This document shows, piece after piece, positions 57,491 through 64,000 of a DNA stretch of 64,000 bases (position 1 is the stretch's first letter; the number at the start of each line of letters is the position of its first letter). The stretch is from Variovorax beijingensis (GTDB lineage: Bacteria > Pseudomonadota > Gammaproteobacteria > Burkholderiales > Burkholderiaceae_C). A program made the translations under genes and the position numbers. The notes beneath the pieces were generated by a model. That model saw nothing but the letters and a program-made list of their open reading frames with translations. It was not told the DNA's origin and did not search any database. Location: assembly GCF_007828835.1 (NCBI RefSeq), contig NZ_VIVL01000007.1:62001-126000 (forward strand), given 5' to 3'.

Positions 57491-58756
57491 ATGCTGACCT
57501 CCCTCTTGTTCCTGGTGATCATGCTGGTCGGCGTGCCGATCGGCGCCTGCCTGTGCCTGGCGGGCATCGTTTACATCCTCAATTCCGGCGACACGGTGCT
57601 GTTCCAGTCGTTCCCGGTGCAGATGTTCGGCGGCGTCGACAGCTACAGCCTCATTGCGATTCCGCTGTTCATCCTGATCGGCGAGATCATGAACGGCGGC
57701 GGCATCACGAAGCGGCTGGTTGACCTCGCGCTGGCCTTCATCGGCTCGGTGAAGGGCGGGCTCGCCTACGTGAACATCCTGGCCAACATGCTGGTGTCGT
57801 CGATCATCGGCTCGGCCACCGCGCAGGTGGCCATCATGAGCCAGATCATGGTGCCCGAGATGGAGAAGCAGGGCTACGACAAGACCTTCGCGGCCGGCAT
57901 CACGGTGTATGGCGGCATGCTGGGGCCGATCATTCCGCCCTCGGTGATGTTCGTGGTGTACAGCGTGCTCGCGCAGGTGGCGGTGGGCGACATGCTCATT
58001 GCCGGCATCATCCCCGGCGTGATCCTCACGGTGCTGTTCTTCATCGTGATCGCGTGCATGGGCTTCTTCTACAACTACCCGCGCACCGAGAAGCGCACCC
58101 TCCGGCAGCGCCTGCACACGATGCTCACGGCCTGCCCGACGCTGCTGATCCCGATCGTGATCGTCGGCTCCATTCTGGGCGGCTTCGCCAACCCGACCGA
58201 GGCGGCCGCTGTGGGCGCGGTGGCCGCGGTGCTGGTGGGCCGCTACGTCACGAAGGAATTCCGCTTCGCGATGATTCCGCAGATCCTGCTGAAGTCGGCG
58301 ATCTATTCGGCGGTGGTGCTGTTCCTGGTGGCCGCGGCGGCCGTGTTCTCGTGGCTGCTGATCTACGGCAAGGTGCCGCAGGCCACGGCCGCATGGATCC
58401 AGACCGTGGCCAGGGACCCGATCGCGTTCCTGCTGCTCGTGAACCTGATCCTGCTGGTGATCGGCACCGTGATCGACGGCATTCCGGGGCTGATCATGAC
58501 GGTGCCCATCCTCCTGCCCATCGCCACCGAGATCTACGGCATCGACCCGCGCCACTTCGGCGTGGTGGTGGTGATCAACCTCGTGCTCGGGCTGATGACG
58601 CCGCCCGTGGGCCTGAGCTTCTTCGTGGCCTCCGCCGTGACCGGCGCCAAGCCCGGAAAGATGTTCATCGTCACCCTGCCCTTCTTCCTGATCTGCTGCG
58701 CCGCGCTGGTGCTGCTGTCGCTGTTCCCGAGCCTGTCGCTCGCGCTCATCAAGTAA
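57491..58756 (+). CDS. TRAP transporter large permease subunit (DctM-type)
   Basis: The 421-residue membrane protein has about eleven helices and DctM motifs: VPIGACLCLAGIVYIL, AIPLFILIGEIMNGGGI, GSATAQVAIMSQIMVPEM, YGGMLGPIIPPSVMFVVY, and LGLMTPPVGLSFFVAS. It begins one base after the small subunit stop. With the binding protein at 58800 it forms a sodium-driven uptake system. Confidence 0.93.
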   Translation: MLTSLLFLVIMLVGVPIGACLCLAGIVYILNSGDTVLFQSFPVQMFGGVDSYSLIAIPLFILIGEIMNGGGITKRLVDLALAFIGSVKGGLAYVNILANMLVSSIIGSATAQVAIMSQIMVPEMEKQGYDKTFAAGITVYGGMLGPIIPPSVMFVVYSVLAQVAVGDMLIAGIIPGVILTVLFFIVIACMGFFYNYPRTEKRTLRQRLHTMLTACPTLLIPIVIVGSILGGFANPTEAAAVGAVAAVLVGRYVTKEFRFAMIPQILLKSAIYSAVVLFLVAAAAVFSWLLIYGKVPQATAAWIQTVARDPIAFLLLVNLILLVIGTVIDGIPGLIMTVPILLPIATEIYGIDPRHFGVVVVINLVLGLMTPPVGLSFFVASAVTGAKPGKMFIVTLPFFLICCAALVLLSLFPSLSLALIK

Positions 58757-58799
58757 GCGCCGCCTCCCTCCCTTTCCCTTCACTCAACCGGAGCCTCGC

Positions 58800-59801
58800 A
58801 TGTCCCTCTCTCGCCGCAAATTCGTCGTCCAGGCCGCAGCCGGTACCGCTGCCGCGTCGTCCGCTCTCTTTTGCACCGTGTCGCGCGCGGCGGCCGCCAA
58901 GGAATTCCGCCTCGGCCTCATCACGCCGGCCGGCCACTCGTGGAACCGCGCCGCGGTGGGCTTTGGCGAAGCGCTCAAGAAGGCGACCGACGGCCGCCTG
59001 AGCGCCACGGTGTTCCATTCGGGCCAGCTGGGCAACGAGTCGGCGATGATGCAGCAGCTGCAGTCCGGCGCGCTGGACATGGGCTGGATCCAGGCCGCCG
59101 AACTCGGCTCGCGCGTGTCCAGCGTGGCGGCCATCAACGCGCCCTACCTCGTGCGCTCGACCACCAACGTGGCCTCGCTGGTGCGCACGCCCGCCGCGCT
59201 GAAGCTGCTCGACGTGCTGCCGCGCGAGACCGGCACCATCGGCCTGGGCTGGGGCATCACCGGCATGCGCGTGGTGTTCGCAACCAAGCCCATCGCCACG
59301 CCCACCGACCTCAAGGGCATGAAGCTGCGCATCAACCCGACGCCCGTATACCGCGACTTCTACCAGCTGCTGGGCGCCGCGCCCACGCCCATTCCGACGC
59401 CGGCGGTTTTCGACGCCATGTCGAACGGCCAGGTCGACGGGCTCGAAGCGGACATCGAGTTCTCGTGGAACCAGCGCTTCGACCGCGTCGCAAAAACAAT
59501 GCTGCCGATGAATGCGCTCTTCATGCCCTTCGCGCCGCTGGTGTCGGGCCGCATCTGGAAAACGCTCGACGGCAAGGACAAGGCGCTCGTCACCGACCTC
59601 GTCAAGCAGTCGCTCGATGCGCAGATCAAGGACATCGTGACCACCGAACTCGGCCTGATCGACAAGTTCAAGGCCAGCGGCATCACGATCAAGAGCGATG
59701 CCGGCTACAACCCCGCGCCGGTCATCGCGGAGTTCGACAAGATCTGGCTGCCCAAGGCGCCGCAGATCGCGGAGCTGCGCAAGATCGGCGCGACGCTCTG
59801 A
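58800..59801 (+). CDS. TRAP transporter periplasmic binding protein (DctP-type)
   Basis: The 333-residue protein has a twin-arginine-like signal (MSLSRRKFVVQAAAGTAAAS) and the DctP fold with GLITPAGHSWNRAAVGFGEAL, FHSGQLGNESAMMQQLQSGA, and DLKGMKLRINPTPVYRDF, where the conserved arginine would bind a carboxylate. It follows the large subunit by 43 bases. The substrate is probably an organic acid; which one cannot be told. Confidence 0.9.
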   Translation: MSLSRRKFVVQAAAGTAAASSALFCTVSRAAAAKEFRLGLITPAGHSWNRAAVGFGEALKKATDGRLSATVFHSGQLGNESAMMQQLQSGALDMGWIQAAELGSRVSSVAAINAPYLVRSTTNVASLVRTPAALKLLDVLPRETGTIGLGWGITGMRVVFATKPIATPTDLKGMKLRINPTPVYRDFYQLLGAAPTPIPTPAVFDAMSNGQVDGLEADIEFSWNQRFDRVAKTMLPMNALFMPFAPLVSGRIWKTLDGKDKALVTDLVKQSLDAQIKDIVTTELGLIDKFKASGITIKSDAGYNPAPVIAEFDKIWLPKAPQIAELRKIGATL

Positions 59802-59873
59802 ACCAGGCCGGTGCGCCGCCGCCCCATCGCGCACCACAACAGTTCCACGGAAGGGTTCGCACCAATCGCGTGC

Positions 59874-59889
59874 GGGCACCGTTTTTGCT
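59874..59889 (+). promoter_or_regulatory. candidate sigma-54 promoter of the ABC/deaminase operon
   Basis: GGGCACCGTTTTTGCT matches GGCAC and TTGCT with exact GG-N10-GC spacing (GG 59875-59876, GC 59887-59888), 36 bases before the binding-protein start. Just upstream, GCACC-AATCG-CGTGC (59859-59873) is one base off an NtrC site, though its closeness to the -24 box is unusual. A hairpin GAATGC-AGAA-GCATTC (59891-59906) follows. Confidence 0.5.
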
Positions 59890-59924
59890 TGAATGCAGAA
59901 GCATTCACCTCCAACGGATCCTGC

Positions 59925-60959
59925 ATGAACAAGCGCCAACTGCTCCAGTCCTTCCTCGCCGCCTCGGCCCTCAGCTTCGGCCTCACCCCGGCCTTTGCCC
60001 AAGCCCCGACGCCGATCAAGTTCCAGCTCGACTGGCGCTTCGAAGGACCGGCCGCGCTGTTCCTGCATCCCGCCGCCAAGGGCTACTTCAAGGCCGCGGG
60101 CCTCGACGTGAGCATCGACGCGGGCAACGGCTCGGGCGGCACGGTCACGCGCGTGGCCTCGGGCGCCTACGACATGGGCTTTGCCGACCTGGCCGCGCTG
60201 ATGGAATTCCACGCCAACAACCCCGACAGCCCGAACAAGCCGGTCGCGGTGATGATGGTCTACAACAACACGCCGGCCTCGGTCATGGCGCTCAAGAAGA
60301 GCGGCATCGCCAAGCCGGGCGACCTGGCCGGCAAGAAGCTCGGCGCGCCGGTGTTCGACGCGGGCCGCCGCGCGTTCCCGATCTTTGCCAAGGCCAACAA
60401 CATCGGCGCGGTCAACTGGACCGCCATGGACCCGACGCTGCGCGAAACCATGCTGATGCGCGGCGACATCGACGCCATCACCGGCTTCACCTTCACCTCG
60501 CTGCTGAACCTGGAGGCGCGCGGCGCCAAGGCCGCCGACATCGTCGTGCTGCCCTACCCCGACTACGGCGTGAAGCTCTACGGCAACGTGATCATCGCCT
60601 CGCCCAAGCTCATCAAGGAGAACCCGGAGGCGGTGAAGAAATTCCTCTCGGCCTTTGCCAAGGGCGCGAAGGAAGTCATCGCCAATCCCGCCGTGGCCAT
60701 CGAGTCGGTCAAGGCGCGCGACGGCATCATCGACAGCAAGCTCGAGACCCGCCGCCTTCAGCTGGCCATCGACACCGTGATCAACAGCGCCGACGCGCGC
60801 AGCGAAGGCTTCGGCACGGTCAACGCCGGCCGCATGTCGCTGATGGCCTCGCAGGTGTCGGACGCGTTCAACACCAAGACCCGCGTGAGCCCCGACGCCG
60901 TGTGGACCGCCGCGCTGCTGCCGCCCGCGGCCGAACTCAACGGCGTCCTGCGCAAGTGA
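59925..60959 (+). CDS. ABC transporter substrate-binding protein, NMT1/SsuA-like
   Basis: The 344-residue protein has a signal peptide (LLQSFLAASALSFGLTPAFA) and the NMT1/THI5-like fold: IKFQLDWRFEGPAALFLHPA, AAGLDVSIDAGNGSGGT, DMGFADLAALMEFH. This group binds nitrogenous heterocycles, sulfonates or thiamine precursors. Its stop overlaps the ATPase start. The deaminase at the end of the operon suggests a nucleobase-like or pyrimidine ligand. Confidence 0.88.
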   Translation: MNKRQLLQSFLAASALSFGLTPAFAQAPTPIKFQLDWRFEGPAALFLHPAAKGYFKAAGLDVSIDAGNGSGGTVTRVASGAYDMGFADLAALMEFHANNPDSPNKPVAVMMVYNNTPASVMALKKSGIAKPGDLAGKKLGAPVFDAGRRAFPIFAKANNIGAVNWTAMDPTLRETMLMRGDIDAITGFTFTSLLNLEARGAKAADIVVLPYPDYGVKLYGNVIIASPKLIKENPEAVKKFLSAFAKGAKEVIANPAVAIESVKARDGIIDSKLETRRLQLAIDTVINSADARSEGFGTVNAGRMSLMASQVSDAFNTKTRVSPDAVWTAALLPPAAELNGVLRK

Positions 60960-61819
60960 TGCAGGCGGACGCATCGGGCGCGGCCGCTGCTCCCTTCGTC
61001 GACTTCCAGGACGTCTGGCTCGCCTACAACGAGGAGCTGCTGCGCGCCAACCACTTCGCGGTCGAGGCCATCGACCTCAAGGTCAAGCGCGGCGAATTCA
61101 TCGCCATCGTCGGACCCTCGGGCTGCGGCAAGTCGACCTTCATGAAGCTCACCACGGGCCTGAAGATGCCGTCGATGGGCAAGATCCGCATCGACGGCCA
61201 ACCCGTGACCGGGCCGCTCAAGATCTCGGGCATGGCGTTCCAGGCGCCTTCGCTGCTGCCGTGGCGCACCACGGTCGACAACGTGCTGCTGCCGCTCGAG
61301 ATCGTCGAGCCTTATCGCTCGAGCTTCAAGGCCAAACGCAAGGAATACGTCGAGCGGGCGCGCAAGCTGCTGCAGAAGGTGGGCCTCGCAGGGTATGAAG
61401 ACAAGTTCCCGTGGCAGCTGTCGGGCGGCATGCAGCAGCGCGCGAGCATCTGCCGCGCGCTCATCCACGAGCCCAAGATGCTGCTGCTCGACGAGCCCTT
61501 CGGCGCGCTCGATGCCTTCACGCGCGAGGAGCTCTGGTGCATCCTGCGCGACCTCTGGACCGAGCAGCAGTTCAACGTCATCCTGGTGACGCACGACCTG
61601 CGCGAATCGGTGTTCCTGGCCGACACTGTGTACGTGATGAGCAAGAGCCCGGGCCGCTTCGTGGTCAAGCGCGAGATCGAGCTGCCGCGCCCGCGCGAGC
61701 TGGAGCTCACCTACACCAAGGAGTTCACCGACATCGTGCTGGAGCTGCGCGGGCACATCGGCGCCATCCGCAACACGGGCATCAGCGCGGCGCAGACGGC
61801 CGCCGCGGTGTCCCACTGA
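60959..61819 (+). CDS. ABC transporter ATP-binding protein
   Basis: The 286-residue protein has Walker A GPSGCGKST, Q-loop FQAPSLLPWRT, signature LSGGMQQRASICRAL, Walker B MLLLDEPFGALD and the switch His in VILVTHDLRES. It is of the SsuB/TauB type. ATG 60959 overlaps the preceding stop (TGATG), so it is translationally coupled. Confidence 0.94.
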   Translation: MQADASGAAAAPFVDFQDVWLAYNEELLRANHFAVEAIDLKVKRGEFIAIVGPSGCGKSTFMKLTTGLKMPSMGKIRIDGQPVTGPLKISGMAFQAPSLLPWRTTVDNVLLPLEIVEPYRSSFKAKRKEYVERARKLLQKVGLAGYEDKFPWQLSGGMQQRASICRALIHEPKMLLLDEPFGALDAFTREELWCILRDLWTEQQFNVILVTHDLRESVFLADTVYVMSKSPGRFVVKREIELPRPRELELTYTKEFTDIVLELRGHIGAIRNTGISAAQTAAAVSH

Positions 61820-61828
61820 AGGCGCGCC

Positions 61829-62599
61829 ATGAAGAACACCAAGCAAATCGAACGCTGGTCGCCCTGGCTGCTGCTGATTGCGGTGATCCTGCTGTGGCAG
61901 GTGATCTGCGCGGGCTTCGGCGTGTCGGACTTCATCTTTCCGAGCCCGCTGCGCATCTGGAACCAGTTCTGGGAGTTCAAGGAAATCATCGCGGGCCATG
62001 CGTGGCGCACCTTCTGGGTCACGATGGCGGGCTTCGGCCTGGCCATTGTGGTGGGAGTGCTGCTGGGCTTCGTGATCGGCAGTTCGCGCATCGCGTATGC
62101 GGCGATCTATCCGCTCATGACGGCCTTCAACGCGCTGCCCAAGGCGGCCTTCGTGCCGATCCTGGTGGTGTGGTTCGGCATCGGCGTGGGACCGGCGATC
62201 CTCACGGCCTTTCTGATCAGCTTCTTCCCGATCATGGTCAACATCGCGACCGGCCTGGCCACGCTGGAGCCCGAGCTCGAAGACGTGCTGCGCGTGCTCG
62301 GCGCCAAGCGCTGGGACGTGCTCATGAAGATCGGCCTGCCGCGCTCCATGCCCTACTTCTTCGGCTCGCTCAAGGTGGCGATCACGCTGGCCTTCGTCGG
62401 CACCACGGTGAGCGAGATGACCGCCGCCAACGAAGGCATCGGCTACCTGCTCATTTCAGCCGGCTCGGCCATGCAGATGGGCCTGGCCTTCGCGGGCCTG
62501 ATGGTGGTGGGCGCGATGGCCATGCTGATGTACGAGCTCTTCAGCGTGATCGAGAAGCACACCACGGGCTGGGCGCACCGCGGCTCCCAGAACCAGTGA
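61829..62599 (+). CDS. ABC transporter permease, SsuC/TauC-like
   Basis: The 256-residue membrane protein has about six helices with the EAA-type loop LEDVLRVLGAKRWDVLMKIGLP, which contacts the ATPase. It starts nine bases after that gene. Together the three genes make a complete importer. Confidence 0.93.
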   Translation: MKNTKQIERWSPWLLLIAVILLWQVICAGFGVSDFIFPSPLRIWNQFWEFKEIIAGHAWRTFWVTMAGFGLAIVVGVLLGFVIGSSRIAYAAIYPLMTAFNALPKAAFVPILVVWFGIGVGPAILTAFLISFFPIMVNIATGLATLEPELEDVLRVLGAKRWDVLMKIGLPRSMPYFFGSLKVAITLAFVGTTVSEMTAANEGIGYLLISAGSAMQMGLAFAGLMVVGAMAMLMYELFSVIEKHTTGWAHRGSQNQ

Positions 62600-62617
62600 T
62601 CCGCGCATGATCCACGG

Positions 62618-63100
62618 ATGACCCACGAACAGATCATCCGCGCGCTTCGCCGCGCCAACGAGGTCGCCCGCCGCGCCATGGCGATGGGCCGCCATCCCTT
62701 CGGCGCGGTGCTCGTCGCGCCCGACGGCGAGACGATCCTGGCCGAGCAGGGCAACATCGACACCGTGAACCACGCCGAAGCCACGCTGGCGCGCCACGCC
62801 GCGCAGAACTGGCCGGCCGACTATTTGTGGCAATGCACGCTGGTCACGACCTTCGAGCCCTGCGCGATGTGCGCGGGCACCAGCTACTGGGCCCACATCG
62901 GCCGCATCGTCTACGGTGCGGAAGAAAGCGCCCTGCTCGCACTCACGGGCGACCACCCCGAGAACCCCACGCTGAGCCTGCCCTGCCGCGAAGTGTTCGC
63001 GCGCGGGCAGAAGAAGATCGAGGTGATCGGGCCGGTCGCCGAGGCGGCGGAAGAAATGATTGCCACGCACCGCGGCTTCTGGGAAGCGCGCGGGCATTGA
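62618..63100 (+). CDS. nucleoside/nucleobase deaminase (cytidine deaminase superfamily)
   Basis: The 160-residue protein has the zinc motifs NHAEATLAR (HxE, proton shuttle Glu) and TFEPCAMCAG (PCxxC), as in guanine and cytosine deaminases of the CDA fold. It begins 18 bases after the ABC permease. It would release ammonia from the imported base. Guanine deaminase is one option; a creatinine or pyrimidine analogue cannot be excluded. Confidence 0.88.
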   Translation: MTHEQIIRALRRANEVARRAMAMGRHPFGAVLVAPDGETILAEQGNIDTVNHAEATLARHAAQNWPADYLWQCTLVTTFEPCAMCAGTSYWAHIGRIVYGAEESALLALTGDHPENPTLSLPCREVFARGQKKIEVIGPVAEAAEEMIATHRGFWEARGH

Positions 63101-63121
63101 AGCCGAGTCCGCCCGCAATGA

Positions 63122-63613
63122 TCAGGGACGGTAGACGGCGGGATGCGACGCATCATGGTCGATGCCATAGAGACTCGTGCTCGCCTGTCCGTGAAGCAGC
63201 ACCGGACGAACCCTTCGCCCCTGCAACAGCGTGCGCAGCGCATCGGTCATCGACTCGCCGCAAAGCCAGAACGCATCGTGGACCAGGCTGGCGCCGAACC
63301 ACCGTCCCTTGCCGTCGATCAAGAGCAAGCTGTAGCCTTGTCCGACCTCCGCCACCGTGACAAGGTACTCGCCGACGGTCGCTTCGTAAAGCTCGTGGCT
63401 CGAGTCTTCGAAGGGCTGCGCCATGAAGTCGATGTCGGACGTTGGGCATTCCTCGCCTGCGCCCGGATTGAAAACCTTCAGACCCAGAAAACCGGCCAGG
63501 ATGCCTGCCGCCGGATGCCCTGCGGGAACGCCCTCGGGGACCGGCACCACCCTGCCGCGATACCAGCCAGCAGCAAGGAAGAAGGCTTGGAGGTCGGCTG
63601 GAACTTCGGGCAT
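63122..63613 (-). CDS. SUKH-3-like immunity protein
   Basis: The 163-residue protein resembles SUKH-3 family immunity proteins: LAAGWYRGRVVPV near the N-terminus, AGFLGLKVFNPG, then YEATVGEYLVTVAEVGQGYSL, LLIDGKGRWFGASLVHDAFW and GESMTDALRTLLQGRR. Such proteins neutralise polymorphic toxin nuclease domains. ATG 63613 is chosen; a TTG three codons earlier is less likely. No toxin gene lies in the window on either side, so it looks orphaned. Confidence 0.68.
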   Translation of the reverse strand: MPEVPADLQAFFLAAGWYRGRVVPVPEGVPAGHPAAGILAGFLGLKVFNPGAGEECPTSDIDFMAQPFEDSSHELYEATVGEYLVTVAEVGQGYSLLLIDGKGRWFGASLVHDAFWLCGESMTDALRTLLQGRRVRPVLLHGQASTSLYGIDHDASHPAVYRP

Positions 63614-63670
63614 GGGGAGCAAGCAGATGGCCCTCGTGTATTGCGCGTAGCCAAAAGAAGCTCCGCGGCG

Positions 63671-63895
63671 CTAGGCAAGCAACAGCGTGGCCTCGTCGCG
63701 CCAGTAGGCCACGGCGGCCAGCCAGCCCTCCCACACGCAGCCGTTGCAGCCGCGCCCGCAGCAGGTGGTGGGCTCGGGCGGCGGCACGCGCAAGGCGAGC
63801 CGCTGCGCAGCGGCTTCCAACTGAACGGCCGCGATCAGCGCCTGTGCGCTGGCAAGGTCGACTGGAACGGGCAGGTCTTTGTCTGCGAACGACAT
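63671..63895 (-). CDS. small oxidoreductase-like-domain protein with CCGxGCxxC motif
   Basis: The 74-residue protein has PTTCCGRGCNGCVWEGW at about residues 42-58, followed by YWRDEA. The CCGxGCxxCVW signature is that of the oxidoreductase-like N-terminal domain found in small bacterial proteins and eukaryotic mitochondrial ones. The four cysteines (45, 46, 50, 53) could bind metal. Role unknown. It is 57 bases upstream of the SUKH-3 gene, pointing the same way. Confidence 0.72.
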   Translation of the reverse strand: MSFADKDLPVPVDLASAQALIAAVQLEAAAQRLALRVPPPEPTTCCGRGCNGCVWEGWLAAVAYWRDEATLLLA

Positions 63896-63941
63896 GGGCT
63901 GGCAGCGGCGCCAAGGCGCCGCGCGGCATCGGGCTTGCGCC

Positions 63942-64000
63942 TTACCAGAAGATCCAGAGCGCGAGGCCGCCGAAGATCGACCATTTCACGAGGTAGTACA
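63942..64000 (-). CDS. C-terminal end of a membrane protein (cut by window edge)
   Basis: The reverse strand carries a frame from the window edge to a TAA at 63942-63944. The visible tail reads YYLVKWSIFGGLALWIFW, a hydrophobic segment ending in aromatics, so the protein probably ends in a transmembrane helix. No family can be assigned from these residues. Confidence 0.45.
   Translation of the reverse strand, partial: YYLVKWSIFGGLALWIFW

Noticed and set aside
59344..59351. A fifth GTATAC-containing site
   Set aside because: It reads CCGTATACC inside the TRAP binding-protein gene and lacks the outer T and A of TGTATACA.

Overview
The window is GC-rich, densely packed bacterial chromosome with no rRNA, tRNA, IS element, phage or CRISPR signature that I could see. 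Gene content (Bug/TctC receptor, many LysR and GntR regulators, UraD-AllC fusion, PuuD-type urate hydroxylase, MaeB-type malic enzyme) and codon use point to a soil or plant-associated betaproteobacterium of the Burkholderiales. A Variovorax-like member of the Comamonadaceae is most likely; this is inference from gene types, not from a marker gene.

Layout. 1-7.3 kb: an NRAMP-related metal transporter cut by the window edge, then a LysR regulator divergent from an indolepyruvate ferredoxin oxidoreductase pair, a Bug receptor, a thioesterase and a small lipoprotein. 7.3-10.8 kb: the magnesium P-type ATPase mgtA behind a long leader with hairpins and two small ORFs, one of them a proline-rich 35-codon ORF with a strong ribosome binding site. 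11.2-22.3 kb: purine catabolism and its outflow: succinate-semialdehyde dehydrogenase, glycerate kinase, urate hydroxylase PuuD, XdhC, hydroxyisourate hydrolase, a GntR regulator, PuuE allantoinase, a UraD-allantoate amidohydrolase fusion and an M20 hydrolase. 22.4-27 kb: an alpha/beta hydrolase, an aminotransferase-V enzyme with an amino-acid-type binding protein, a LysR regulator and a SET-domain protein. 27-35 kb: an NCS1 permease, a hydantoin/allantoin-type racemase, a GntR regulator, a TetR/epimerase pair, a secreted esterase-like protein and an NCS2 urate/xanthine permease. 35-46 kb: an aldo/keto reductase, a two-component system next to an MFS dicarboxylate-type carrier, a glycosyltransferase with a beta-barrel-like partner, dctA with its GntR regulator, and an AI-2E family protein. 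46-54 kb: a DUF2141 protein with a carotenoid-oxygenase-like enzyme, a LysR regulator divergent from gcl-hyi-glxR, and a halogenase-like flavoprotein. 54-64 kb: maeB, a TRAP transporter, an ABC transporter with a nucleoside deaminase, an orphan SUKH-3-like immunity protein, a small cysteine-motif protein and the 3' end of a membrane protein.

Together the genes can take urate from import (NCS2) through PuuD, HIUase, UraD, allantoinase and allantoate hydrolase to ureidoglycolate and glyoxylate, then via Gcl and GlxR (or Hyi) to glycerate and, through the MOFRL kinase, to 2-phosphoglycerate. The palindrome TGTATACA stands upstream of four of these purine units (puuD, hiuH/gntR, NCS1, NCS2) and I saw it nowhere else, so one of the GntR proteins probably controls them as a regulon. 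The most novel-looking signal is the mgtA leader: a proline-rich upstream ORF starting Met-Asp-Pro resembles, in logic, the mgtL/mgtP leader peptides of enterobacteria.
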